A stretch of DNA of 64,000 bases from an uncultured Pelagibacteraceae bacterium (GTDB lineage: Bacteria; Pseudomonadota; Alphaproteobacteria; Pelagibacterales; Pelagibacteraceae), in assembly GCA_902592445.1 (NCBI GenBank), contig CACJEN010000001.1, forward strand, positions 1 to 64,000, read 5' to 3'. Position 1 is the stretch's first letter. Every line of letters begins with the position of its first letter. The notes beneath the pieces were generated by a model that saw only the letters and a program-made list of their open reading frames with translations, did not search any database and was not told where the DNA came from. The position numbers and the translations under genes were made by a program. Positions 30,591-40,952 of the stretch are shown here, piece by piece.

Positions 30591-33365
30591 ATGTCAAAAA
30601 TTAAAAAAGACGATAACTTTTATTTGATTGATGGATCTGGATATATTTTCAGAGCTTATTATGCACTTCCACCGTTAACAAGAAAAAGCGATGGCTTACC
30701 TGTCGGAGCCGTTAGTGGATTTTGTAATATGCTTTTTAAACTTCTAGAAGATGCTAAATCAAAAGACAATAAAGATAAGCCCAGTCATTTTGCAGTAATT
30801 TTTGACTCGGCAAGAAAAAATTTCAGAAATGAAATTTACTCTGAATATAAAGGAAACAGATCTGATGCTCCTGATGATTTAATTCCACAATTTGATTATA
30901 TAAGAAAATCAGTACTTGCGTTCAATCTCCCTTCTATTGAATTAATAAATTATGAAGCAGACGATTTGATCGCTACTTATGTAGAGCAAATTTTAGAAAA
31001 AGGTGCAAAAGCAACAATAGTTTCCTCTGATAAAGATTTAATGCAGCTTTATAGGAAAAATGTGAGAATTTATGACCCTATGAAGAATAAATTTATAAAT
31101 GAGGAGGATGTTCAAAATAAATTTGGAGTTGAAGCTGGAAAGGTAATCGATGTTCAAGCTTTAGCTGGAGATAGTACTGATAATGTTCCAGGTGTACCAG
31201 GTATTGGGGTTAAAACCGCAGCTGAATTAATCAAAGAGTATGGAAATTTAGAAAACTTATTAAAAAATGTGAATAAAATTAAACAGAATAAGAGAAGAGA
31301 AACATTAATTGAAAATAAAGATAAAGCAATAATTAGCAAGAAACTGGTAACATTAAAAAAGGATGTTCCAGTTAAAAATAAAATCGAGGAATTTCAATTA
31401 AAGGAAATTGATAAACAAAAGCTTTATAATTTCTTAAGAGAAATGGAATTTAATAGACTATTAAGTTCTGCGATTTCAACTTACGGTGAAACCGATTTTT
31501 CACAGAGCAAAAATAAAAATAATGATGAAAAAAATCATTCAAAAATTACAAAAGAAAACTATTATTTAATTAAAAATGAGGAGGAGCTCCAAAAATGGTT
31601 AAAAGCTGCAGAGGATAAAGGGGAATTTGCTATTGATACAGAAACTAACTCATTAGATGCTCACCAAGCAAAACTTGTTGGAATTTCAATGTCCCATGCA
31701 ATTGGCAAAGGCTGTTATATTCCTACAGGACATAAAAATTTCAAAAATTTAGATGAAACAAAAATTTTAAAAATATTTAAACCTTATTTAGAGGACAAAA
31801 GTATCAAAAAGATCGGTCAAAATATTAAGTTTGATTATATTATTTTTAATAAAAGAGGAATAGATATTAATTCTTTAGAGGATACGATGTTGATGTCTTA
31901 TGTTTTAGATGCAGGAAAAAATAGACATAACATGGATACACTGGCTGACATTCATTTAGGACATAAAACAATTCAATTTAAAGATTTAGTAGGTACTGGA
32001 AAAAAACAAATAAATTTTTCAGAAGTAGATGTGAATATAGCCAAGGATTATGCAGCTGAGGATGCTGATATTACATATCGATTGTACAAAAACTTTTTAA
32101 AGTCTTTAAAAGAAGAAAATCTTTTAAATATTTATGAAATTTTTGAAAAACCATTAGTTAAAATTTTAGCTAAAATGGAAATAGAAGGTATTAAATTAGA
32201 TGAAAAATCACTTAAAAATTTATCTTCGAAATTTGAAAAAAAAATAAAAAGCCTAGAACAGAAAATATTTAAGCTCTCTAAAAAAGAATTTAATATTGGT
32301 TCTACCAAGCAGCTCGGTGAAATAATGTATAATGACTTAAAAATAGCATCATTAAAAAAAACAAAAAAAGGAAGTTTTGCAACTAGTGCTTCGGTTTTAG
32401 AAGATCTAGCTTTCAAGGGTTATGATTTTCCAAAATTAGTTCTTGAGTGGAGACAAACTAGCAAACTTAAAAATACTTATTCAGATACTCTTCCTGAACA
32501 CATAAATAAAAATACAAAAAGAATTCACACGTCTTTTCTTTTAGCTGCTACAACAACTGGAAGACTGGCATCAAGTGATCCAAATTTGCAAAATATTCCA
32601 ATTAAAACTGAAGAAGGCAAAGATATAAGAAGAGCGTTTATTGCTGAAAAAAACAAAAAACTTATTTCTGCAGATTACAATCAAATAGAAATGAGAATCT
32701 TAGCTGATCTAGCAGATGTGAAAGAGTTAAAAAAAGCATTTAATAATAATGATGATATCCACTCCCTTACAGCAAGCCAAGTATTTGGTACTGAAATTAA
32801 CAAGGTTGACTCAGATATGAGAAGAAAAGCTAAAGCTATTAATTTTGGGATAATTTATGGAATATCGCAATATGGTCTTGCAAAACAAATTAATGTTTCA
32901 AACGTTGAGGCCGAGGAATTTCTTAACTCTTATTTTTTAAAATTCCCTGAGATAAAAGAATATATGTCTGAAACAATAAAGTTTTGTAGAAAAAGTGGAT
33001 ATGTAAACAATATTTTTGGAAGAAAAACACACATTACCGGAATTAATGATAAAAACTTTAACGTAAGAAATTTTCAAGAAAGAGCAGCAATAAATGCGCC
33101 AATCCAGGGTTCAGCATCAGAAATAATGAGGATGGCAATGATTAGATTAGATGACGAGATTAGCGATAAAAAAAATAATAATCTAAAAATGCTTTTGCAA
33201 ATTCATGATGAGTTAATATTTGAAGTAGAGGAAAAAAATATTATCAATAGTTCAAAAATTATAAAAAAAATAATGATAAGCGTAAAAGATAGTAACCTGC
33301 ACTCATTCTCAATACCTTTATTAGTAGACATAAATTCTGGTGATAATTGGGGACAATTACATTAG
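30591..33365 (+). CDS. polA: DNA polymerase I with 5'-3' and 3'-5' exonuclease domains
   Basis: FLIDGSGYIFRAYYALPP, FAIDTETNSLDA, SADYNQIEMRILA, RRKAKAINFGIIYGIS, QIHDELIFEV. Confidence 0.98.
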   Translation: MSKIKKDDNFYLIDGSGYIFRAYYALPPLTRKSDGLPVGAVSGFCNMLFKLLEDAKSKDNKDKPSHFAVIFDSARKNFRNEIYSEYKGNRSDAPDDLIPQFDYIRKSVLAFNLPSIELINYEADDLIATYVEQILEKGAKATIVSSDKDLMQLYRKNVRIYDPMKNKFINEEDVQNKFGVEAGKVIDVQALAGDSTDNVPGVPGIGVKTAAELIKEYGNLENLLKNVNKIKQNKRRETLIENKDKAIISKKLVTLKKDVPVKNKIEEFQLKEIDKQKLYNFLREMEFNRLLSSAISTYGETDFSQSKNKNNDEKNHSKITKENYYLIKNEEELQKWLKAAEDKGEFAIDTETNSLDAHQAKLVGISMSHAIGKGCYIPTGHKNFKNLDETKILKIFKPYLEDKSIKKIGQNIKFDYIIFNKRGIDINSLEDTMLMSYVLDAGKNRHNMDTLADIHLGHKTIQFKDLVGTGKKQINFSEVDVNIAKDYAAEDADITYRLYKNFLKSLKEENLLNIYEIFEKPLVKILAKMEIEGIKLDEKSLKNLSSKFEKKIKSLEQKIFKLSKKEFNIGSTKQLGEIMYNDLKIASLKKTKKGSFATSASVLEDLAFKGYDFPKLVLEWRQTSKLKNTYSDTLPEHINKNTKRIHTSFLLAATTTGRLASSDPNLQNIPIKTEEGKDIRRAFIAEKNKKLISADYNQIEMRILADLADVKELKKAFNNNDDIHSLTASQVFGTEINKVDSDMRRKAKAINFGIIYGISQYGLAKQINVSNVEAEEFLNSYFLKFPEIKEYMSETIKFCRKSGYVNNIFGRKTHITGINDKNFNVRNFQERAAINAPIQGSASEIMRMAMIRLDDEISDKKNNNLKMLLQIHDELIFEVEEKNIINSSKIIKKIMISVKDSNLHSFSIPLLVDINSGDNWGQLH

Positions 33366-33416
33366 AAACATTTAATTGCCCAAATTTAAACATTTTAGTA
33401 TTTTTATAAGTGAATA

Positions 33417-34115
33417 ATGAAACAAACAATTGCACTAGTCGATGATGATAGAAATATCTTAACTACTTTAAGTATTGCACTTGAGAAAGAAGGATTTCAA
33501 ATTCAAACATATTTAGATGGAGAAAGCGCTCTAATAGGTTTGTCAAGAACGCCACCTGATCTTGCAGTTATAGATATTAAAATGCCAAGAATGGATGGAG
33601 AAGAATTGTTAAAAAAATTAAGAAAAAAAACTTCAATGCCTGTAATCTTTTTAACTTCAAAGGATGAAGAAGTTGATGAACTGCTTGGATTGAAACTTGG
33701 GGCTGATGATTTCGTAAAAAAATCTGGTGGATTTTCTACGAAAGTTCTTATTGAGAGAATTAGAGTACAACTTAGAAAAAAAGATAATAAAATTGAAGAA
33801 AATAAAAATATTATTTCTCACGGTAAATTAAAATTAGACCCTTCACAATTAGAGTGTGAGTGGGATGGAAAAGAACTACCAGATAAATTAACAACGACAG
33901 AATTTTTAATAGTGAAAGAACTGTCAAAAAGACCTGGTATAATCAAAGAAAGATCTCAATTAATGGATGTTGCATATAGAGAAGATACTGACATTGAAGA
34001 TAGAACAATAGACAGCCATGTAAAAAGAATAAGAAAAAAATTTAAGAGGATAGATCCTGACTTTTCAGCGATTGAAACTAGATACGGAAGTGGATATCGT
34101 TGGAATGTTAAATAA
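33417..34115 (+). CDS. chvI: OmpR-family response regulator, ChvI type
   Basis: IALVDDDRNILTTLSIALEKEGF, winged-helix C-terminus DRTIDSHVKRIRKKFK. Confidence 0.9.
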   Translation: MKQTIALVDDDRNILTTLSIALEKEGFQIQTYLDGESALIGLSRTPPDLAVIDIKMPRMDGEELLKKLRKKTSMPVIFLTSKDEEVDELLGLKLGADDFVKKSGGFSTKVLIERIRVQLRKKDNKIEENKNIISHGKLKLDPSQLECEWDGKELPDKLTTTEFLIVKELSKRPGIIKERSQLMDVAYREDTDIEDRTIDSHVKRIRKKFKRIDPDFSAIETRYGSGYRWNVK

Positions 34116-35647
34116 TGTTGAGTCGTTTTCTAAAAAATTTATCAATACTAAAAAAATTTTTATTCATTAATTTTTTAGTATTTTTGATTATTGGTTTACT
34201 CACATTAATTTATCTTAACAGAATTCAACCTACATTAATAAAAAACAAGACTGTAAATCATATCAATACACTAGACAATACAATTGAAAATTTGAATAGA
34301 TTACAAGTTCAATTTAATGAGGAAGAGGTAAAAAGTTTTCTTTTTTCTACTAGGTTTTTGTTTCAAAGTATAGATAGAGTTCAGTTTTTTGATCTCAATT
34401 TCAATTTAATAGGGGACACAGACACTCTTGATCTGGACCCGCGAGCTTTTTCCCAAAGATTAGATATAGTTGAAATGAATAACCTCAACGAAAACGAACA
34501 AAATATTAAACCAGAAAAAAAAGAAGAAAATTTAAAAAAAAAAGTTAAAATTTTGGAAAATTTAAACATTTACAAAAATTCAAAAAATTATGGACAACCC
34601 TTTACATTTACTTCTGATAGTTACGATCAATTTTTGTTAACAACTTTGAAAAATGTCATAATAGATAATAGAGAAGTTGGTTTTATTGCAGTTACAGAAA
34701 ACGCAAATGATGTAAAAGCTGTAATTAACGAACGTAAAGTGTTTATAGTTAGAACAGCAATTTTAGTTGGTATAGTAATTATAATTTTTTCATTTGTTAT
34801 GAATAGATACTTTTTAAAGCCAATTAAAAATTTGGTTATTTATACAAATTTAATAAAAGAAAAAAGTAGTCAAGAAACAAACATAAAATCAATTCAAAAT
34901 AGAAATGATGAAATTGGCACTTTATCAAAATCATTGGGAGAAATGACTGATGAATTACATCAAAGAATTACAACAGCAGAAAATTATTCAACAGACTTGT
35001 TGCATGAAATAAGAAACCCGCTAGCATCTTTAAAGAGTGCATCAGAAATTATATCTGAGACTGAGGATAAATCGCAAAGACATAAGTTAGTAAAAATTGT
35101 TTCTCATGATGTTGAAAGAATTGAGAGATTAATTACAGATTATTCACAAATGTTGAGAGATGAGGCTGCAATTTCCTCCGAAAAGATGAAAAAAATCAAC
35201 TTAGCTGAGGTAGTAAAATCAGTCGTTGATGATTTTAATAGCGTATATGACACTAAAAAATCTATAGCAATTAATTTTAAGACAAATGGCCAAAATAATT
35301 ATGAAATTCTTGCTATAGAAAATCGAATTGAACAAATTATAGCAAACTTATTAGAAAATTCGATTTCATTCAGCGAGAAAAATCAAGCAATAGATGTTGA
35401 GCTAGCAAAAAAAGATGAGGATAAAATTACATTAATAGTTTCAGACGAAGGAGTTGGTTTTAATGAAAACGATACAAATAAAATCTTCAATAGATTTTAT
35501 AGCAATAGACCTGAGAAATTTGGTGAGCATTCAGGATTAGGACTAAATATAGTAAAAAATTTAGTAGAGATACATGGGGGCGAAATCACCGCATCTAATA
35601 ATGAGGATAAAGGTGCCAGAATTGAAATAAATTTCCCAAAAGCATAA
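34115..35647 (+). CDS. chvG: Sensor histidine kinase, ChvG type
   Basis: HAMP, LLHEIRNPLASLKSASEI H-box, DEGVGFNENDTNKIFNRFY, HSGLGLNIVKNLVEIHGG. Confidence 0.9.
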   Translation: MLSRFLKNLSILKKFLFINFLVFLIIGLLTLIYLNRIQPTLIKNKTVNHINTLDNTIENLNRLQVQFNEEEVKSFLFSTRFLFQSIDRVQFFDLNFNLIGDTDTLDLDPRAFSQRLDIVEMNNLNENEQNIKPEKKEENLKKKVKILENLNIYKNSKNYGQPFTFTSDSYDQFLLTTLKNVIIDNREVGFIAVTENANDVKAVINERKVFIVRTAILVGIVIIIFSFVMNRYFLKPIKNLVIYTNLIKEKSSQETNIKSIQNRNDEIGTLSKSLGEMTDELHQRITTAENYSTDLLHEIRNPLASLKSASEIISETEDKSQRHKLVKIVSHDVERIERLITDYSQMLRDEAAISSEKMKKINLAEVVKSVVDDFNSVYDTKKSIAINFKTNGQNNYEILAIENRIEQIIANLLENSISFSEKNQAIDVELAKKDEDKITLIVSDEGVGFNENDTNKIFNRFYSNRPEKFGEHSGLGLNIVKNLVEIHGGEITASNNEDKGARIEINFPKA

Positions 35648-35691
35648 ATCTTTGTTGATTAATTTTATTAAATTGTTAAAAGCCTCACTTT

Positions 35692-36978
35692 ATGGATGAT
35701 TTTAAAGTTAAAGATATATCTGAAGCTGAATTTGGTAGAAAAGAAATCTCATTAGCAGAAACAGAAATGCCAGGCTTAATGGCATTAAGAGCAGAGTATA
35801 AAGGTAAAGAACCTTTAAAAGGTGCAAAAATTGTTGGCTGTTTACATATGACAATCCAAACAGCAGTATTAATTGAAACACTAGTTGAGCTAGGAGCTGA
35901 AGTAAGATGGTCTTCGTGTAATATTTTTTCCACCCAAGATCACGCAGCTGCTGCAATTGCAAAAGCTGGAATACCTGTTTTTGCATGGAAAGGTGAAACA
36001 GAGGAAGAATATTGGTGGTGTGTGAAACAAACTATCGAAGGAAAAGAAGGTTGGAAACCAAATATGATACTTGATGATGGTGGAGATTTAACAGCCTTGA
36101 TGCACAAAGATTATAAAGATTTATTAAAAGATATAAAAGGTTTGTCAGAAGAAACTACAACTGGAGTTTTAGCTTTGAAAAAAATGGAAAGTGAGGGAAC
36201 CTTACTTGTACCTGCGATAAACGTGAACGACTCTGTTACAAAATCAAAATTTGATAACCTATATGGTTGTAGAGAAAGCTTAGTTGATGGAATAAAAAGA
36301 GCAACTGACGTAATGATGTCAGGAAAAGTTGCTATCGTAGCAGGTTTTGGTGATGTTGGAAAAGGAAGTGCTGCATCACTTCGTCAAAGTGGTGCAAGAG
36401 TTATGGTTACCGAAACTGATCCTATATGTGCACTTCAAGCTGCAATGGAAGGTTATGAAGTAGTGTTAATGGATGATATGATCAAAGAAGCTGACATTGT
36501 TGTAACAGCTACTGGAAACAAAGATGTAGTTACAGCTGATCATATGAGAGATATGAAAGATAGAGCTATACTTTGCAACATTGGACACTTTGATAATGAA
36601 ATTCAAGTTGAAGCGCTAAAAAATTATAAGTGGGATGAAATCAAACCACAAGTTCATGAAATTACCTTACCTAGCAATAAAAGAATAATTTTACTTGCCG
36701 AAGGTAGACTGGTCAATCTCGGTTGTGCAACCGGACACCCTAGTTTTGTAATGAGTGCATCATTTACAAATCAAGTAACTGCTCAAATTGAACTTTGGAA
36801 TAATTCAGATAAGTATGAAAAGAAAGTATATGTTTTACCAAAACATTTAGATGAAAAAGTTGCAAGACTTCATTTAGAAAAAGTTGGGGCTAAATTAACT
36901 AAGTTGTCTGAAGATCAAGCTCAATATATTAGTGTAACTACAGAAGGACCATACAAGCCTGATGCGTATCGCTACTAA
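35692..36978 (+). CDS. ahcY: Adenosylhomocysteinase
   Basis: [54 protein letters not shown]-terminal PYKPDAYRY. Confidence 0.98.
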   Translation: MDDFKVKDISEAEFGRKEISLAETEMPGLMALRAEYKGKEPLKGAKIVGCLHMTIQTAVLIETLVELGAEVRWSSCNIFSTQDHAAAAIAKAGIPVFAWKGETEEEYWWCVKQTIEGKEGWKPNMILDDGGDLTALMHKDYKDLLKDIKGLSEETTTGVLALKKMESEGTLLVPAINVNDSVTKSKFDNLYGCRESLVDGIKRATDVMMSGKVAIVAGFGDVGKGSAASLRQSGARVMVTETDPICALQAAMEGYEVVLMDDMIKEADIVVTATGNKDVVTADHMRDMKDRAILCNIGHFDNEIQVEALKNYKWDEIKPQVHEITLPSNKRIILLAEGRLVNLGCATGHPSFVMSASFTNQVTAQIELWNNSDKYEKKVYVLPKHLDEKVARLHLEKVGAKLTKLSEDQAQYISVTTEGPYKPDAYRY

Positions 36979-37450
36979 AAGTAGCAAGTTAAATATTTCT
37001 AAATTAGAAAATACTAAAAAAATCGCAGATATTTTTGCAAAAAATATTTTCAAAGGTGATGTTGTTTTATTTTATGGAGAGGTTGGTGTAGGCAAAACAA
37101 CCTTTATTAAATCTTTGGTAAATAGTCTTGAAAAAATAGACAAAAAAAATATTTCAGAAATAACAAGCCCTACTTTCAGTTTGATGAACCAATACAAACT
37201 AAACAAATTTGATATACATCATTACGACCTTTATAGACTGAAGAGTGAAAAGGATATTTTGAGTTTGAATATTTTTGAAGATCTTTCTGATAAAATTGTA
37301 TTAATTGAATGGCCAGAAATCTTAGGCGAACATAAGCCAAGAAATACAATTGATATAAATTTTGAGTATGGAGAAAATTTTAATTCAAGGTATTTAACAA
37401 TATCAGCTTATGAAAGATTAAAAATATTTGATGAATTTAAATCATTGTAA
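36962..37450 (+). CDS. tsaE: tRNA threonylcarbamoyladenosine biosynthesis protein TsaE
   Basis: [33 protein letters not shown]. Confidence 0.93.
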   Translation: MRIATKSSKLNISKLENTKKIADIFAKNIFKGDVVLFYGEVGVGKTTFIKSLVNSLEKIDKKNISEITSPTFSLMNQYKLNKFDIHHYDLYRLKSEKDILSLNIFEDLSDKIVLIEWPEILGEHKPRNTIDINFEYGENFNSRYLTISAYERLKIFDEFKSL

Positions 37451-38366
37451 AAAATTATCAGGAGATGCATCCTTTAGATCCTTTTATCGCTCAAACAAAT
37501 CAGTAATTGTTTATAGTAAAAAGGATCCAAAAATAAATTTATTAATATATGATGCAATCAATCAACTTTTTTTAAAAAATAGAATTAACGCTCCTAAATT
37601 ACTAAAAGAAAACTATGATAAAAATTATATAGAGATAGAGGATTTAGGAGACGAAACAATTTTAAGTATATTAAAAAAAAAAAAAAATAAAATTGAAATA
37701 TATAAAAAAATTTTTTTATTACTTATTAGAATTCAAAAAATTGACAAAGAAAAAACTTTAACTTTTAAAAAAAGTTATTACCATTTACCTAAATATTCTG
37801 AGAAAAAATTAATTGAGGAAGCAAACTTATTTGCCCAGTGGTATCTACCAACAAAACTAAATAAAAATGAAATAAAAAAAGTAAAAAATAAACTAAATAA
37901 AATTTTTAAAAAATTATTATCAAAGTTAAAAATTAAAAAAAAAGTTTTAGTACATAGAGATTTTCATATTTCAAATATTATGTTTCATAAAAAGAAGCTA
38001 TTTTTAATTGATAGTCAGGATGCAGTATATGGAAATCCTGCTTATGATTTAGCATCTTTAATAGATGATGTAAGGTTTAAAACAAATCGAAATTTTAAAA
38101 ATCACTTACTTCAAACATATTTTGAACTTGAAAAAAAAATTAATATTGAAAAATTGAAAAATGATTTCGAAATATTATCTGTTTTAAGAAACTTGAAAAT
38201 AATTGGTATTTTCACAAGATTATCATTAAGAGACAAAAAACATAAATACTTAAAATTTATCCCCTATGCATGGAAATTAATTAAAGATAGATCAGAAGAT
38301 ATAAAATTTAAAGAACTTAATTTTTTATTAAACAATTACATTCCAGAAAAGAAAAGACTAAAATGA
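37428..38366 (+). CDS. amgK: Aminoglycoside phosphotransferase-family sugar kinase, AmgK-like
   Basis: VLVHRDFHISNIMFHKKKLFLIDSQDAVYGNPAYDLASLIDD; adjacent MurU-like gene. Confidence 0.85.
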   Translation: MMNLNHCKKLSGDASFRSFYRSNKSVIVYSKKDPKINLLIYDAINQLFLKNRINAPKLLKENYDKNYIEIEDLGDETILSILKKKKNKIEIYKKIFLLLIRIQKIDKEKTLTFKKSYYHLPKYSEKKLIEEANLFAQWYLPTKLNKNEIKKVKNKLNKIFKKLLSKLKIKKKVLVHRDFHISNIMFHKKKLFLIDSQDAVYGNPAYDLASLIDDVRFKTNRNFKNHLLQTYFELEKKINIEKLKNDFEILSVLRNLKIIGIFTRLSLRDKKHKYLKFIPYAWKLIKDRSEDIKFKELNFLLNNYIPEKKRLK

Positions 38367-39046
38367 GGATATCAACAGGATTAATTTTGTGCGCAGGTTT
38401 TGGTAAAAGAGTTGCTCCTTTAACAGACACTACACCGAAACCTCTTCTTAAAATAAAAAATGATACATTATTAGAAAATTCCATTAATTTTTTAAAGAAA
38501 TGTGGAATTAAGAAAATTTTGATTAATACTCATTATCTCTCATATGAAATAGAAAATTTTATTAAAAAAAAAAATTATCAAAATGAAGTAAAATTACTTT
38601 TTGAAAAAGAAATTTTAGATACAGGAGGAGGTATCAAAAATTTGGTAAAAAATGATACTGATGAAGATTTTTTGATAATTAATCCTGATACGATATGGAA
38701 AGACAATTATTTAACTGAAATAGAAAAAATGAAAAAATTTTATTTTGATAAGAATTTAAGTAATATTTTAATGCTTGTTAAAAATTCTAAAAGCTTTGAT
38801 AAACGATTTAAAGGTGATTTTACTCTAAAAGATAATTTAGTGTCTAAAGAGAATATAAATAACTATATTTTTACTGGGTGCCAAATTTTAAATAAAAGTA
38901 TTTTTACAAGCATTAATAAGGATAAGTTTTCAATTTCTGAAGTTTGGGACAAAGAAATTAAAAATAAACAGCTTTATGGTATTGAAAGTGTTAACGAATT
39001 TTTTCATGTTACTGACCTTCAAATTTATAAAAAATTAAGTTCCTAA
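38363..39046 (+). CDS. murU: Nucleotidyltransferase, MurNAc-1-P uridylyltransferase (MurU)-like
   Basis: GLILCAGFGKRVAPLTDTTPKPLLKI; FLIINPDTIW. Confidence 0.87.
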   Translation: MRISTGLILCAGFGKRVAPLTDTTPKPLLKIKNDTLLENSINFLKKCGIKKILINTHYLSYEIENFIKKKNYQNEVKLLFEKEILDTGGGIKNLVKNDTDEDFLIINPDTIWKDNYLTEIEKMKKFYFDKNLSNILMLVKNSKSFDKRFKGDFTLKDNLVSKENINNYIFTGCQILNKSIFTSINKDKFSISEVWDKEIKNKQLYGIESVNEFFHVTDLQIYKKLSS

Positions 39047-39756
39047 AATTTGATCAGATTTTTAGCTCTATTTTTGTCAAGATAAATTGCATCAGTTAAT
39101 TTTTTTTTGTTATTAAATGTTATTTTCAAAGGATTACCAGTCGGTATTTCTAATTTAGTTACCTCATCATTATCTAGTTCAAATAAAAATTTACACATTG
39201 ATCTAATCGAGTTTCCATGAGCAGAAACAATAATATTATTATTTAACTTACTCGCGATATGGGCCTTGTAATAGTGAATTACTCTTTCGTAAGTGTTTTT
39301 TAAAGACTCTGTATCTGGTAATTTATCTCTTGGAATATCTTTATAAGTTTCGATATTTAAAGGATGATAAGGACTATTTTTACTTAAAGGTTGAGGTGGA
39401 ATATCCCATGATCGTCTCAAAATGTGAACTTGCTCATCTCCTAATTTTTTTTTCATTTCATCTTTATTTAAACCAGTTAAGGCTCCATAATGTCTTTCAT
39501 TTAACTCCCATGCTTTTATAATTTGATCATTTTTTTCTCTGAGGGTGTTTAATATAAGTTTAAGAGTATCGATAGATCTTTTTTGATAGGAGCAAAAAAA
39601 GTAATCAACCTTAAAATTTAATTCTTTAATAAGCTCACCCGCTTTACATGCTTCAAGTTTCCCCTGCGGAGAGAGATCAACGTCAACCCACCCTGTAAAC
39701 TTATTTTGTAAATTCCACTCACTTTGGCCGTGCCTAATTAATATTAGATGACTCAT
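39043..39756 (-). CDS. gpmA: 2,3-bisphosphoglycerate-dependent phosphoglycerate mutase
   Basis: LILIRHGQSEWNLQNKFTGWVDVDLS; LNERHYGALTGLNK; VSAHGNSIRS. Confidence 0.96.
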   Translation of the reverse strand: MSHLILIRHGQSEWNLQNKFTGWVDVDLSPQGKLEACKAGELIKELNFKVDYFFCSYQKRSIDTLKLILNTLREKNDQIIKAWELNERHYGALTGLNKDEMKKKLGDEQVHILRRSWDIPPQPLSKNSPYHPLNIETYKDIPRDKLPDTESLKNTYERVIHYYKAHIASKLNNNIIVSAHGNSIRSMCKFLFELDNDEVTKLEIPTGNPLKITFNNKKKLTDAIYLDKNRAKNLIKF

Positions 39757-39786
39757 TTAAATATATTTAATATAGATTATTTTTAA

Positions 39787-40170
39787 ATGTTAAAGACTTC
39801 TTTTCAAATAATAAATCTATTACTAATAATTTTTTATCTGTATCCTGGATCCATTTTGGGTTGTCTATTTTATGATAATTGTAATTTTCAACCCAGTTTA
39901 ACCAGAGATTTTGTTATCTCATCAAATCATTTTTTTGCTTTTTTTATATTTGGTTTAATTGCCTTAAATGCTTTTTTAAAAGAAAAAAAAATTATAATAA
40001 TTTATATTTTTATAATCTCTATTTTTTTAGAAGTAATGCATATTATAATCCCAAATAGATCATTTGAAATAAAAGATTTATTTGGAAATTTAATTGGTAT
40101 AATAATTTCTTTAATTATTTTTAAATTATTTAAATTTGGAAGGAATAAATATGGACTCTTTCGAAGATAG
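39787..40170 (+). CDS. VanZ-like membrane protein
   Basis: Hydrophobic helices with NHFFAFFIFG and SFEIKDLFGNLIGIIIS, VanZ-family pattern. Confidence 0.6.
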   Translation: MLKTSFQIINLLLIIFYLYPGSILGCLFYDNCNFQPSLTRDFVISSNHFFAFFIFGLIALNAFLKEKKIIIIYIFIISIFLEVMHIIIPNRSFEIKDLFGNLIGIIISLIIFKLFKFGRNKYGLFRR

Positions 40171-40459
40171 AAAAAAAGGATTTGAAAAAAAGTTTGCTCA
40201 TGATGAAGAGAAAGAATTCAAAATAAGTGCAAGACGAAATAAGTATCTAGGAGAATGGGGATCAAAAATTATGGGTTATAGTGAAGAACAAACTAAGGAG
40301 TATATACAATCAGTTATAAAAGCAGATTTTGCAGAAGCAGGTGATGAAGATGTATTTAGAAAAATTAAAAGTGATTTGGAAAGTTTTAATATTTCTGATG
40401 ATGAGATTCGTGGTAAAATGAATGAGATGAATGAAAAGGCTAAAGCAGACTTTACTTAA
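40151..40459 (+). CDS. DUF1476 / ATP synthase zeta-type inhibitor subunit
   Basis: MDSFEDRKKGFEKKFAHDEEKEFKISARRNKYLGEWGSKIMG; ATG 40151 follows GGAAGGAATAAAT. Confidence 0.88.
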   Translation: MDSFEDRKKGFEKKFAHDEEKEFKISARRNKYLGEWGSKIMGYSEEQTKEYIQSVIKADFAEAGDEDVFRKIKSDLESFNISDDEIRGKMNEMNEKAKADFT

Positions 40460-40940
40460 ATTATTTATTACATTTTTATTTTGTAGTAATTCACTCTCTG
40501 ATAATAAACAGATATCCTCAAAAAATGTTTCAGTAATAGATGGAGACACAATTATTGTAGATAAAAAAAAAATCAGATTTTCAGGAATTGATGCTCCAGA
40601 AAGTTTTTTTAGAGGTAAGAAACAAATTTGCAAGCTTGAAACACAAAAAGTTTACTGTGGTGAACTTTCAAAAAAAAAACTTAGCCAAAAAATTGGAAAT
40701 AATTTTGTAGAATGTTTAATTGAGAAAAAAAAAGACAGGTACAATAGAATTTTAGCAGAATGCTTTGTTAATGGTGAAAGTTTATCAGTTTATATGGTTA
40801 AAAATGGTTATGCTTTTGACTATGCCAAATACTCAAAAAAAAAGTACGAAGAACATGAAAATTTTGCAAAAAAAAATAATCTTGGATTATGGAAAACTAA
40901 ATTTGAATATCCATGGGTATGGAGAAAAAAAAATAGATAA
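40431..40940 (+). CDS. Secreted thermonuclease-like (SNase domain) protein
   Basis: Signal-like N-terminus; VIDGDTIIVDKKKIRFSGIDAPES; DRYNRILAECFVNG. Confidence 0.9.
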   Translation: MKRLKQTLLKLFITFLFCSNSLSDNKQISSKNVSVIDGDTIIVDKKKIRFSGIDAPESFFRGKKQICKLETQKVYCGELSKKKLSQKIGNNFVECLIEKKKDRYNRILAECFVNGESLSVYMVKNGYAFDYAKYSKKKYEEHENFAKKNNLGLWKTKFEYPWVWRKKNR

Positions 40941-40952
40941 TTTATAAATTAA

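Noticed and set aside
35648-35691. Possible SAH riboswitch before ahcY
   Set aside because: Only a 44-nt AT-rich gap with no GC-rich stems; no resemblance to an SAH aptamer.
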